A stretch of 64,000 nt of DNA from Sulfuriferula sp. AH1 (GTDB lineage Bacteria; Pseudomonadota; Gammaproteobacteria; Burkholderiales; Sulfuriferulaceae), in contig NZ_CP021138.1 of NCBI RefSeq assembly GCF_002162035.1, positions 1,054,001-1,118,000 of the forward strand, read 5' to 3'. A program made the position numbers and the translations under genes. Positions 23,894 to 32,662 of the stretch are shown here, piece by piece. Within the stretch, counting starts at the first letter, position 1. Every line of letters starts with the position of its first letter. The notes beneath the pieces were generated by a model that saw only the letters and a program-made list of their open reading frames with translations, did no database searches and was not told where the DNA came from.

Positions 23894-26800
23894 CCTTTAG
23901 GCGATTTGTCTGCGGCGTAGCGCACCAGTTCCCTGGCAGGCATGGGGCGTGCAAAATAATAGCCTTGTGCTTCATCGCAACGATGCAGACGTAATGGCGC
24001 GAGCATGTTCTGGTCTTCGACACCTTCGGCAATGGTTTTCAGGTTCAGGCTGTTCGCCATCTGGATAATGGCATGAACGATGGCCGCATCACTGGGCGTG
24101 TCGACCATATTGCGGATGAAAGACTGGTCGATCTTCAATTTATCCACGTTAAAGCGTTTCAGGTATGACAGGCTGGAATAGCCGGTACCGAAATCATCAA
24201 TCGACAGTTTTACGCCCAGCGTCTTGAGGCGCTGTACCGTGGCCAGCACTTTTTCGGTGTCCTGGATCAGGATGGATTCAGTCAGTTCCAGCTCGAGAAA
24301 TACAGGGTCCAGACCGGATTCGCTCAGTGCATCGTAAATGCTTTTTTCGACATTGCCACGCCTGAACTGCACGGCCGAAAGGTTGACTGCCATCATTAAC
24401 TCAGTCATGCCAGCCTGGTGCCAGGCAGCGGCCTGACGGCAGGCTTCTTTCAGTACCCAGTCGCCGATGGGGATGATCAGGCCGCTGTCTTCGGCAATCG
24501 GGATGAATCGTGCTGGCGGTATCATGCCGAGCTCGGGATGATGCCAGCGGATGAGGGCTTCTGCGCCTATCATCGCACCGCTAGTAAGATTGAGCTGAGG
24601 CTGGTAATACAGTTCGAATTCGTTTCTTTCCAGCGCTTTCCTCAAACCGTTTTCTATCGTCAGCCGTTCATGCACGGTATCGTTGAGTGCTTTTACGAAG
24701 AAGCGGTACTGGTCGCGGCCGGACTGCTTGGCGTGGTACATGGCGGCATCGGCGTTCTTGACCAGGGTTTCTTCATTGTCGCCGTCTTCCGGATACAAGG
24801 CGATGCCGATACTTGCCGAGATGGCGATTTCATGGGAATTAAGCTGGACAGGGGAGGCCAGTACCGCAATCAGGCGCTCGGCAATATGGGCTACTTCATC
24901 GGGGGTATTGATGTCCTGCAGAATAAGAATGAACTCGTCGCCGCCCTGGCGGCAAATCGAATCCGTTCCCTTGATCCTGGATTTGAGCCGTTCAGCGATC
25001 GCCTGCAGTAATAAATCGCCATAATGATGGCCGAGTGAATCGTTGATATTCTTGAAGTGATCCAGATCGATAAAAAATAGTGCCAGCCGTTGTTGATGAT
25101 GTTTGGCATTTGCGATGGACTGGATCAGCTCGCTGGTAAACAATGCCCGGTTGGGCAATCCGGTAAGTATGTCGTGCTGGGCCAGGTAGCGGATCTTTTC
25201 CTCGGCGGCCTTGCGTTCGCTGATATCGGAAAATGCGGCGACATAGTGAGTGACCAGATCGTTTTTATCATGCAATACGTCGACGGTTAACCATTTTGGA
25301 TAAAGCTCGCCATCCTTGCGCTGATCCCATATCTCGCCATGCCAATGGCCGCTGTCATCGATCGACTGCCAGATTTCGCGGGAAAATTCTGGTGTAACAT
25401 GCTCGTCCGAGCTTAGCTGCAGCGATTTGCCTGCCATTTCCTCGACGGTATAGCCGGTCAGGCGGGTATAGGCTGAATTGACGGTGACGATGTTACGCTC
25501 GGCATCGGTAATGATGATCGCATCGGAACTGGATTCGAATACCTTGGCGAGCAGCCGCAGCTGATCTTCCGCCAGCTTGCGCTCGGTGATGTCGCGGGCA
25601 ACGCCGGTCGTGCCTATCACCTGGCCGATTTCATTGAAAATCGGGGATCTGATAGTTTCTATCCACGAGATTTTGCCGTCTCTTTTTTGCAGGCGTTCCT
25701 CTACTTTTTTTCCTGTTGCGGTGTTGATGACTTCAAGCTCGTCTTTGCGATAAGCCGTGGCCAGCTCCAGCGGCCAGATATCGAGATCGGTTTTGCCTAT
25801 CAATTCCTGAGGCGTCAATCCGCATGCCTCGCCGAAGGGCTCGTTGACGCTGATAAAGCGACTTTCCTTATCTTTCAGCCAGGCTATGTCGGTGATGTTG
25901 TTGAGCAGGGCCAGTTGCTGGTATGCGGCTATCTTTAACGCTTCGTCTGCCAGTTTGCGTTCGGTGACATCAGAAAATATCCCGATGTAATTGCAGATTT
26001 GATTATCTTCATCCCGTACCGCAGTCAAACCCAGCCATAATGGATATATCCCGCCATTTTTGCGCCGGTTCCATATTTCGCCTTGCCAGTAGTTGTTTTC
26101 GAGCAGGGTCCGGGTTATATGCTGGAAGAACTCCGCGTTATGCAGACTGGAATTCAGCATGTCCGGCTTGGTCCCGATCACTTCATCGCTGCTGTAGCCG
26201 GTCACTTCGGTAAAGGTTTTATTGACCGAGAGTATGGATTGCTCGGCATCGGTAATGATGATGCATTCGCCGCTGTTCTCGAACACATTGGCGGCAAGGC
26301 GTAGAAAATCCGCCTGTTTGTTGCGTTCCAGCACGATGCCGATGATGGAGGCGCCGATTTCAAGCAATTTGCGGTGAAACAGACTGGGGGTGCGTTGTTC
26401 AAAGCTGGTGAGGGCGAAGGTGCCGATTATCTTCTGACCGGCAGTATAAATGGGCATCGACCAGCATGCCCGCAGACCGAGGTTGACGGCGATGGGCAGC
26501 AAATCTACCCAGCGTGAATCCGTGAAGGTGTCCGAGACAAAAACCGGTTCCTGGCGGTAAATCACGTTGCCGCATGAGCCAGCACCCAGACCTGGGCGCA
26601 AACCGTTTAACTGGCTGATTCCTTCAGGCGGGATGCTGGGGGCGGCAAATACATTCAAATGCTGCTGTTTTTCATCCAGCAGCATCACGGAGGCAACGGA
26701 GTCGGGCAACAGCTGTTCTTCGAGTCGGCACAGGTCGTCGATTATTTCCTTGTGGTCATGGCCCAGCGCCACCAATTCTAAAATAGCCTGCTGCAGCGTA

Positions 26801-26898
26801 AGGATTTTTTCCTTTTCCTGTTCGGTTAATACCTCGTATTGAACGGTATTTGCCGGAGCCGGGCGCGACTGATCTTTAGAATGGATGTTTCCGTTCAT
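23890..26898 (-). CDS. GAF-PAS-PAS-PAS-GGDEF-EAL cyclic di-GMP signalling protein
   Basis: 1002 residues, no membrane segment. Order: GAF (about 35-190), PAS1 (200-315), PAS2 (330-440), PAS3 (450-565), GGDEF (570-735) and EAL (745-995). The cyclase site is RQGGDEF (650-656). The inhibitory site upstream reads KGTD instead of RxxD, so feedback inhibition by c-di-GMP may be lost. The EAL site has AEALIRW (779-785) and DDFGTGYSSL, so phosphodiesterase activity is expected too. Repeated sensory modules point to redox, light or small-ligand input. A strong GGAGG site precedes the start. It is transcribed alone. Confidence 0.92.
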   Translation of the reverse strand: MNGNIHSKDQSRPAPANTVQYEVLTEQEKEKILTLQQAILELVALGHDHKEIIDDLCRLEEQLLPDSVASVMLLDEKQQHLNVFAAPSIPPEGISQLNGLRPGLGAGSCGNVIYRQEPVFVSDTFTDSRWVDLLPIAVNLGLRACWSMPIYTAGQKIIGTFALTSFEQRTPSLFHRKLLEIGASIIGIVLERNKQADFLRLAANVFENSGECIIITDAEQSILSVNKTFTEVTGYSSDEVIGTKPDMLNSSLHNAEFFQHITRTLLENNYWQGEIWNRRKNGGIYPLWLGLTAVRDEDNQICNYIGIFSDVTERKLADEALKIAAYQQLALLNNITDIAWLKDKESRFISVNEPFGEACGLTPQELIGKTDLDIWPLELATAYRKDELEVINTATGKKVEERLQKRDGKISWIETIRSPIFNEIGQVIGTTGVARDITERKLAEDQLRLLAKVFESSSDAIIITDAERNIVTVNSAYTRLTGYTVEEMAGKSLQLSSDEHVTPEFSREIWQSIDDSGHWHGEIWDQRKDGELYPKWLTVDVLHDKNDLVTHYVAAFSDISERKAAEEKIRYLAQHDILTGLPNRALFTSELIQSIANAKHHQQRLALFFIDLDHFKNINDSLGHHYGDLLLQAIAERLKSRIKGTDSICRQGGDEFILILQDINTPDEVAHIAERLIAVLASPVQLNSHEIAISASIGIALYPEDGDNEETLVKNADAAMYHAKQSGRDQYRFFVKALNDTVHERLTIENGLRKALERNEFELYYQPQLNLTSGAMIGAEALIRWHHPELGMIPPARFIPIAEDSGLIIPIGDWVLKEACRQAAAWHQAGMTELMMAVNLSAVQFRRGNVEKSIYDALSESGLDPVFLELELTESILIQDTEKVLATVQRLKTLGVKLSIDDFGTGYSSLSYLKRFNVDKLKIDQSFIRNMVDTPSDAAIVHAIIQMANSLNLKTIAEGVEDQNMLAPLRLHRCDEAQGYYFARPMPARELVRYAADKSPKG

Positions 26899-27153
26899 TA
26901 CCTCCTCCGAGGTTGGGTGGAATTGCGTGATGTCCGGGACTCAAAAACATGGGAATTGAAGGATTTTTAATTTTCGCAGGTTTTCAATCCGGCATTTAAT
27001 GCGTATATGCATCATCGCTTTGCCTTGGTATTGTGAATAAGCGTCGAGCGACACCATCATAATAGCGAAACCTGCTCGTACAGGGCAAGTGCTGATAGTG
27101 TCTTTATCCAAATTTGTCAGCAACTTTAAAGAATGCGGCTGCCAGCGGGGAAC
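26899..27153. other. Intergenic region between the GGDEF-EAL and TPR genes
   Basis: 255 bases between two leftward genes. It contains the ribosome site of the GGDEF-EAL gene at its left edge. I found no convincing RNA gene, terminator or open frame. Moderately AT-rich in its middle, consistent with a promoter. Confidence 0.4.
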
Positions 27154-29286
27154 TCATGACGCATTGCGTAGCGCATCGCATAGCTGCCGTATTACACTTT
27201 CCCAATCGCCTGATCGTGATTGCGTGAATATGCGCATGGTCGGGTACCACGGGCTGTCTGTGCGCTCGCGTAGCCAGCGCCATTCGCCTGCATGGCGATT
27301 CAACAGCCAGGTCGGCTGGCCGAGACTTCCCGCCAGATGCGCTACTGCGGTATCAACGGATATGATCAGATCAAGTTTGGCCGCCAATGCGGCAGTGTCG
27401 TCAAAATCGTTGAACTCATCCGACCAGTCGATCAGCTTGCCGGAAGCAATCCGTGACGCTTTGTCGGGATCCGGCTCTTTTTGCAGGCTGAACCAGCTGC
27501 AACCGCTCAGATTGAGCAGGGGGAATATCTGCTGCAAGGCAAGGGCGCGCAACGCTGCGTTTTTCATCTTGCTGCCCGGCTTCCAGACCACACCAATCTT
27601 GCGGGTGGAGGCAGGCAGATCAAGTGCAGCGATTTTCGATTGCCAGTAGCTCATCCTTATTGGGTCTGGAATCAGATAGGGGACCTGATTCGGGATGCTT
27701 TCCAGTCGGGTGCCCATTGCCAATGGCAAAGAAAGCAGCGGGCATTGCCATTGCCAGGCTGTCTGATCGGCGGGTACGGCATCGATGATTTCGATATCGG
27801 GAAACGAACGGCGGAACAGCGTCAATAAGGGCGCAACGGTGACGATGCTGATCCCGCCGGGAAAACGCTTTGCCGCCAGCGTGAGGTAGCGCGAAAACTG
27901 TATCTTGTCGCCCATGCCCTGTTCATTGAATATCAACAGGCGATCAGTGGATAAAGGCGTCTGTCCCGTCCATTGCGGCAGAACGGTAACGGGGCGCTGC
28001 ATGGTCTTTATCGCCTTGGCATCCCAGCGGTATTCGTATTCTTGCCAGGCTTCGGCAAGCTTGCCCAGGGTTAATAGCGTATGACTCAGATTATGGCGGG
28101 TATCGGCGCAGCGAGGGTTGATTTCCAGCGCACGGCGAAAGGCCGTCTCGGAATCGCTCAATCTGCCCAGATCCCTGAGCGTGATTCCCAGATAGTTATA
28201 CGCATCCGCATCGCGCGGATTGAGTTGCAACGCTTCACGATAGCAGGCTTCCGCCTCGTCCAGACGGTCGAGGTCGTGCAGGGTGGCGCCCAGATTACGA
28301 TGCGCATCGGCATGCTCCGGACTGAGTCGTAATACTTTGCGGTAACACGCTTCGGCCTCGTCCAGACGCCTGAGATCATGGAGCGCGGCACCCAGATTGT
28401 TGTGTGCCCTCACGTAATCCGGATTGAGTTTGAGCGCCGTGCGATAGCAGGTTACGGCTTCATCCAGACGGTTGAGGTCATGAAGGGTCACGCCCAGATT
28501 GCTATGTGCCTGGGCAAAAGACGGGTTGATCCGGATCGCCCTGCGGTAACTGGCTTCAGCCTCCTCGTGGCGTTTCAGATCATTGAGGGTGATGCCCAGA
28601 TTGTTGTGTGCTTCCGCGTCATTGGAAGAAAGCGCAGCCGCTTTTTGCATCGGAACCAGCGCGTCGGCACTGCGTCCCATTTGCTTGAATGCCGCTCCCA
28701 GCGCCTTCCAGCCAAAATCGTGCTGCGGGTAATGCTCGGTCAATGTCCGGGCGAGTGCTATGGTTTCGTCAAGGCGCCCGCTGTTGAATAGCGTTACCAG
28801 TGTGTCGATTTCCTGTTGTGCGGGGCCGTGCGATTTCTGCCCAGCCGGTTTTTTTACATGGGCATCCTGGGTGTCGGGGGATTGCGCCGAAGATGCCGGG
28901 CCATCGTTCAAGCGTAAAGCCAGTGCATCCACATCCTCGCCCTGCAAGCCATGCTGCTGGGCAAGCGCCAGTATTTGCCGCGCTTCGTCGAATTGGCCGG
29001 CTCGGCATAACGCATCAATATAGCTTACCCAATACCTGCCGTTGGCCGGGTCGGCGTCCAGTGCGACCACGAAAAATGCCAGGCTGGCAGCCGGCTCTCC
29101 AGTCTGTAATGTCAGTACGCCCAGATTGTGGTTGGCTTCAGGATGAGTGGGCAGTGTCTGCAGGATATCCCGGTAAAGGGCTTCTGCTTCTTCAAGCTTG
29201 GCGGCCTGGTGCAGCGCGATCGCTTGATTCAGGGTTTTTTCTGTTGCTTGTGACATGGTTTGGGATGAGGAAGTGTCGGTTGTCAT
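27154..29286 (-). CDS. TPR-repeat protein with C-terminal glycosyltransferase-like domain
   Basis: 710 residues. TPR units lie at the N-terminus (residues 15-115) and as an unbroken array of about six between residues 190 and 415. Each array unit contains a HNNLGxxLxDLxRLDEAExxYRxAL-like pattern. The last 290 residues (from RLLIFNEQGMGDKIQFSRYL) match the GT9/ADP-heptose transferase-like domain, with LIISVDTAVAHLAGSLGQPTW near the end. Such TPR-GT fusions are common in betaproteobacteria and are thought to modify proteins or surface glycans; the target is unknown. The TPR array is also a DNA-level repeat. Confidence 0.85.
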   Translation of the reverse strand: MTTDTSSSQTMSQATEKTLNQAIALHQAAKLEEAEALYRDILQTLPTHPEANHNLGVLTLQTGEPAASLAFFVVALDADPANGRYWVSYIDALCRAGQFDEARQILALAQQHGLQGEDVDALALRLNDGPASSAQSPDTQDAHVKKPAGQKSHGPAQQEIDTLVTLFNSGRLDETIALARTLTEHYPQHDFGWKALGAAFKQMGRSADALVPMQKAAALSSNDAEAHNNLGITLNDLKRHEEAEASYRRAIRINPSFAQAHSNLGVTLHDLNRLDEAVTCYRTALKLNPDYVRAHNNLGAALHDLRRLDEAEACYRKVLRLSPEHADAHRNLGATLHDLDRLDEAEACYREALQLNPRDADAYNYLGITLRDLGRLSDSETAFRRALEINPRCADTRHNLSHTLLTLGKLAEAWQEYEYRWDAKAIKTMQRPVTVLPQWTGQTPLSTDRLLIFNEQGMGDKIQFSRYLTLAAKRFPGGISIVTVAPLLTLFRRSFPDIEIIDAVPADQTAWQWQCPLLSLPLAMGTRLESIPNQVPYLIPDPIRMSYWQSKIAALDLPASTRKIGVVWKPGSKMKNAALRALALQQIFPLLNLSGCSWFSLQKEPDPDKASRIASGKLIDWSDEFNDFDDTAALAAKLDLIISVDTAVAHLAGSLGQPTWLLNRHAGEWRWLRERTDSPWYPTMRIFTQSRSGDWESVIRQLCDALRNAS
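28042..28617 (-). repeat. Tandem 102-base repeat encoding the TPR array
   Basis: Five to six consecutive 102-base (34-codon) units within the TPR-glycosyltransferase gene. Blocks such as GGTGATGCCCAGATTG and the DEAEACYR codons recur with limited change. This suggests recent duplication or gene-conversion smoothing. Confidence 0.7.
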
Positions 29287-29424
29287 CTGCTTATCGTTTA
29301 TGTATGTTCAGATGATTGGATTATGTAGCCTAATTGATGCGGTTGTAAATTTTTATTGGCCCTGACTTCCGCTTCAGTTCAATATGGGTACTGATAACTT
29401 CAATCGCTGAACAGAAAGACCGGC

Positions 29425-29856
29425 ATGACAGAAGAGATACTAGTCGTAAATTCAGATTCCGCTCTGCTTCAGGCAGCATTTGCCCTGCGCCGCGAAGTCT
29501 TTGTCGTCGAGCAGAACGTGCCGCTGGAGCTCGAAATCGACGAGCATGATACGTCAGCCATCCATTTCGTTATGAAACAGAATGGCAAAGTGGTGGCAAC
29601 GCTCAGATTGCTGTCATACGGAGATCAAATCAAGATCGGACGGGTTGCGGTCAAACAGCCTTTGCGACGCCAGGGTCTGGGGACGAAACTGATGTTGCGG
29701 GGAATCCGGTATGCTGCCGAATCCGGCTTCAGTTCGGTTATCCTCGATGCGCAGGTGATTTCCATGCCGTTCTATCATACCTTGGGTTTCATCAAGGAGG
29801 GGACGGAATTCGACGATGCCGGAATCCCTCATATGCGGATGGTGTTGCGGTTATGA
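29425..29856 (+). CDS. GNAT family N-acetyltransferase (ElaA-like)
   Basis: 143 residues. ALRREVFVVEQNVPLELEID matches the N-terminus of ElaA-type acetyltransferases. The acetyl-CoA pyrophosphate loop is RQGLGTKLM (about 83-91, after VKQPLR), and LDAQVISMPFYHTLGF is the C-terminal signature. The substrate is not known. It is divergent from the TPR gene, with 138 bases between them. Confidence 0.87.
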   Translation: MTEEILVVNSDSALLQAAFALRREVFVVEQNVPLELEIDEHDTSAIHFVMKQNGKVVATLRLLSYGDQIKIGRVAVKQPLRRQGLGTKLMLRGIRYAAESGFSSVILDAQVISMPFYHTLGFIKEGTEFDDAGIPHMRMVLRL

Positions 29857-29902
29857 ACACAGCCGATTACGTTAAATATATGCCGACATGGAGATAATGG
29901 AT

Positions 29903-30640
29903 ATGAAGAAGGCTGCAGTCGTTTTATTCGGCATCGCTACGGTCATTATCCTGCAGAGCTGTGCTGGCGTGCCGCCAGCCTCAACGGCGGATGAGGTGCC
30001 GCTGACCCGGAGCGACCATCGGACGGAATTGAAGGCCGCATACGTCGCGCTGGGAGAAGCCGGGGGCAGGGTCTTCACTCTCGATCCGGGTAAATCGGCG
30101 ATCCGGATTTATGTGTTCCGTGGAGGCCGTGCAGCAAAGCTGGGACACAATCATGTCCTCTCGGCTCCCCGGTTCGCCGGATTTCTTTATCTGCCGACCG
30201 CCGGGGCGTCAAATGCCCGATTTGATCTTGAATTCCGTCTCGACCAGTTGGAAATCGATAATCCGGCGTACAGATCGGACCTCGGCAGTGCTTTCTCGTC
30301 CATGCTTACCCCGGAGGATATCGACGGCGTGCGCAAGCACATGCTCGGTGATGATAATCTGCAGGCGGACAAATTCCCGTTTGTCCGTGTGCATTCCCTG
30401 CAGATCGTTGGAGAGTCCCCGAAATTCGCTGTCAAGGTGCAGATCGAAATGCACGGCCAGAAACGCGAGATGTGGATTCCGCTTGGCGTTGAAGGTTTGC
30501 CGAACTCTGCCGCCGTCACAGGGGCGCTGGTGCTGCGTCAAACCGATTTTGGCGTGCAGCCTTATTCAGCGCTGGGTGGTCTTCTTGCCGTGCAGGATGA
30601 GGTCGTTATCGAATTCAAATTGTTGGGCGTACCCGGTTAA
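29903..30640 (+). CDS. YceI-like lipoprotein
   Basis: 245 residues from the ATG at 29903, which is preceded by GGAG at 29890-29893; ATGs at 29888 and 29897 are alternatives. The signal is MKKAAVVLFGIATVIILQSC with a lipobox at ILQSC, so it is probably a lipoprotein. The body starts with FTLDPGKSAIRIYVFRGG, then GHNHVLSAPRFAGFLYLP, features of the YceI lipocalin-like fold (isoprenoid or fatty-acid binding). A charged segment (about 40-60) is inserted ahead of the fold. Single-gene unit ending near a terminator at 30668. Confidence 0.7.
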   Translation: MKKAAVVLFGIATVIILQSCAGVPPASTADEVPLTRSDHRTELKAAYVALGEAGGRVFTLDPGKSAIRIYVFRGGRAAKLGHNHVLSAPRFAGFLYLPTAGASNARFDLEFRLDQLEIDNPAYRSDLGSAFSSMLTPEDIDGVRKHMLGDDNLQADKFPFVRVHSLQIVGESPKFAVKVQIEMHGQKREMWIPLGVEGLPNSAAVTGALVLRQTDFGVQPYSALGGLLAVQDEVVIEFKLLGVPG

Positions 30641-30667
30641 CGAGTTGTTTCGTCAATGGATGACAAT

Positions 30668-30703
30668 AAAAAGGGTTAAATCATTTCTGATCTAACCCTT
30701 TTT
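30668..30703. terminator. Rho-independent terminator after the YceI-like gene
   Basis: AAAAAGGGTTA-A-ATCA pairs with TGAT-C-TAACCCTTTTT around a TTTC loop: an 11-base stem with A and T tracts at its ends plus a 4-base inner stem. Bidirectional by symmetry, so it can also terminate transcription coming from the integrase gene. Confidence 0.85.
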
Positions 30704-30710
30704 GAATTGA

Positions 30711-30740
30711 TTGGTGCGCCCGAAGAGATTCGAACTCCTC
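30711..30740 (-). other. tRNA-Arg 3'-end fragment (candidate attachment-site remnant)
   Basis: On the minus strand, AGGAG-TTCGAAT-CTCTT makes a complete T-arm, followed by CGGGCGC-A-CCA, the 3' acceptor strand and CCA tail of a tRNA-Arg. The anticodon and D arms are missing upstream. A bare tRNA 3' end next to a tyrosine integrase is the usual attR/attL remnant. Confidence 0.55.
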
Positions 30741-30831
30741 GTGTCCCCTCATTACCCCGAATAAGAAGCCGCACCAGTAGGGCGGGGCAACCCTGTTTTC
30801 CCTCCGTCGAGGTAGGGTGCAGCTATAATCT

Positions 30832-32046
30832 TTATGCGCCGTTGCCATTTAGTGGCATCACGTCCGCACCCGCTTTCAACTTGTCCAAATAATCCGCCCA
30901 TAGCTGCATCATCTTCCTGCGCTCGGGTAGGTGTGCTGTGCGATTGTAGGCGCGCCCGTTCGGGTCTTTCACTGCGTGGGCGAGTTGATGCTCGATCAGG
31001 TCAGGGCGTACCCCCAGCACTTCATCAAGAATGGTTCTGGCCATTGCACGGAAACCGTGCCCGCTCATTTCATCCTTGGTTATACCCATGCGCCGCATTG
31101 CGCCAAGGATAGCGTTGTCTGACATTGGCCGTCCGTTGGTACGCGCTCCCGGAAACACAAAGCGGCTTGATCCGGTCAGGCCGTGAAGTTCGCGCAAGAT
31201 TGTTACTGCTTGCGTTGCCAATGGCACAATATGCGCCGTGTCTGTTTTGGTAACGGTATAACGCCATTCTGCCGTGTCTAGGTTAATATCCGCCCATTCT
31301 GCATTGCGAAGCTCGCCAGGTCGAACAAATACCAATGGCGCAAGGCGTAGGGCGCAAGCGACTGTAAACGTGCCTTGGTAGCCGTCTAGTGTTCGCAGTA
31401 ATCCAGCTACTAGCTTCGGTTCGGTGACAGCGGCGAAGTGTTCGCCTTTAGTTGGGGTAAGTGCGCCGCGCAAGTCGCCGGATGGATCGCGCAAAGCTCG
31501 GCCTGTTGCAACTGCATAACGGAATACCTGTCCGCAATTACTTAGTACTCGGTGTGCTGTTTCAATTGCGCCCCTGTTTTCAATCTTACGCACCACGTCC
31601 AGCAATTCAGGTGCGGTCACATCTGCAATTGGTCGCCCGCCAAGCCACGGGAAAATATCACGCTCTAAGCGGCGGATGATTCTGTTGCCGTGATTCTCTG
31701 CCCAATTAGGTGAAAACTTTGTGTACCACTCACGCGCCACTACTTCAAAGCTGTTTGCGGCTCGTTCCTGTTTTGTTGCTTTCTGTGCTTTGCGATTCTC
31801 GCCGGGGTCGATGCCATCAGCAAGTAACTTGCGGGCATTGTCGCGCCGCTCTCTTGCGTCTTTTAAACTGACGTCTGGATAGACGCCAAGGGATAACAGT
31901 TTTTCTTTGTTGTCGTTTTTGTAGCGGTAGCGCCACCACTTACCCCCAGCAGGGGTAATAAGCAAGAATAAGCCGCGCTCATCATATAACTTGATAGGCT
32001 TTGCGCCGGGCTTTGCGTTGCGTACTGCGGTATCAGATAGGGGTAT
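30832..32046 (-). CDS. P4-type tyrosine integrase with non-standard start codon
   Basis: 404 residues if read from an ATA codon at 32046, where homologues start with MPLSDTA-like sequence. Here the reading is ATA CCC CTA TCT GAT, then RNAKPGAKPIKLYDERGLFLL. The first usable start in frame is a TTG at 31965, which would remove 27 conserved N-terminal residues. The DUF4102 arm-binding domain occupies 1-95 and the catalytic domain about 200-390, with VRPGELR, the Lys of TVTKTD, HGFR, the later His in LAHAV and Tyr in RAYNRTAHL, so catalysis looks intact. It is either expressed poorly from ATA/TTG or inactivated by an ATG-to-ATA change. An in-frame stop upstream rules out other starts. The surrounding element seems to carry no cargo. 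Confidence 0.8.
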   Translation of the reverse strand: MPLSDTAVRNAKPGAKPIKLYDERGLFLLITPAGGKWWRYRYKNDNKEKLLSLGVYPDVSLKDARERRDNARKLLADGIDPGENRKAQKATKQERAANSFEVVAREWYTKFSPNWAENHGNRIIRRLERDIFPWLGGRPIADVTAPELLDVVRKIENRGAIETAHRVLSNCGQVFRYAVATGRALRDPSGDLRGALTPTKGEHFAAVTEPKLVAGLLRTLDGYQGTFTVACALRLAPLVFVRPGELRNAEWADINLDTAEWRYTVTKTDTAHIVPLATQAVTILRELHGLTGSSRFVFPGARTNGRPMSDNAILGAMRRMGITKDEMSGHGFRAMARTILDEVLGVRPDLIEHQLAHAVKDPNGRAYNRTAHLPERRKMMQLWADYLDKLKAGADVMPLNGNGA

Positions 32047-32049
32047 TTT

Positions 32050-32096
32050 GGGGTAAGTCCTTTTTAAATTTTGGAGTTACCCCGTAGAGTTACCCC
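32050..32096. repeat. Short GAGTTACCCC repeats upstream of the integrase (candidate arm-type sites)
   Basis: GAGTTACCCC occurs twice 13 bases apart (32074-32083 and 32087-32096), with GGGGTAA in opposite orientation at 32050-32056. A further TTACCCC is at 30752-30758, beyond the integrase stop. Clustered short direct and inverted repeats here suit binding sites of the integrase N-terminal arm domain. Confidence 0.5.
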
Positions 32097-32151
32097 AATT
32101 AAAAGCCGGATGCTGTTGGGCAACGTTACCCTCGAATGGATAAAAAGGCAA

Positions 32152-32175
32152 TAAAAAACCCGCACTTGGCGGGTT
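32152..32175 (-). terminator. Rho-independent terminator of ssrA
   Basis: On the minus strand AAACCCGC-CAAGT?-GCGGGTTT, written around a loop of about 8 bases, is followed by a run of six T residues. It lies 36 bases after the tmRNA 3' end, in the right orientation. Confidence 0.8.
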
Positions 32176-32210
32176 TAATGGGTGTTAATGGATTGTGTTG
32201 GATGGAATAT

Positions 32211-32575
32211 TGGTGGAGGCGGCGGGAATCGAACCCGCGTCCGCAAGCACTCTACAGACAGTTCTACATACTTAGTTCGGTGATTTGGCTTTAACCGGTT
32301 TCACGCCCGCCGAACAGGCTGGAAACCAGCGAGTTACCTTGGTTTTAACAGTAATCAAAGTAACCCTGATTACCGCGAGCATACTGAGATTACCCTACCG
32401 CTGATTGCTCAGCCCAACTCGTATGCAAGCTGGTGTAGGGTCTAGCCGGATTAAGCGGCTAGAGCGTAAGTTTCGTCGTTTGCAGTTAAACGATTTCGGG
32501 TTGTATTTACGAGGTAATCCGTCCTCGGTATGCCCTGCGCTGCTTTGCAACCCACGTCGAAGCCAGGTCGCCCCC
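32211..32575 (-). ncRNA. ssrA: Transfer-messenger RNA (tmRNA)
   Basis: About 365 nucleotides. 5' GGGGGCG pairs with CGCCTCC before the CCA tail (7 pairs with one G-U). The T-arm GCGGGTTCGATTCCCGC is intact. The tag frame reads GCA AAC GAC GAA ACT TAC GCT CTA GCC GCT TAA, that is ANDETYALAA, with pseudoknot-forming repeats after it. It rescues stalled ribosomes with SmpB. A TATAAT sequence lies at 32625-32630 on the minus strand, about 45 bases upstream, and would imply a processed leader; a nearer TAATAC at 32581-32586 is an alternative. The 3' end faces the integrase scar. Confidence 0.96.
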
Positions 32576-32662
32576 AATGTATTACTAAGAGTGGCTGAAT
32601 CCGTATAAGTTCCAGCGTGGGCTGATTATACATGATTCATCTGCTACACGGACTATATGGGT

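Noticed and set aside
30711-30790. A full tRNA-Arg gene
   Set aside because: Only the T-arm, acceptor 3' strand and CCA are present; no anticodon or D arm can be folded.
30707-30892. Small open frame with EEIRTP near the integrase
   Set aside because: This peptide pattern arises when a tRNA-Arg 3' end is translated on the wrong strand; it is not a gene.
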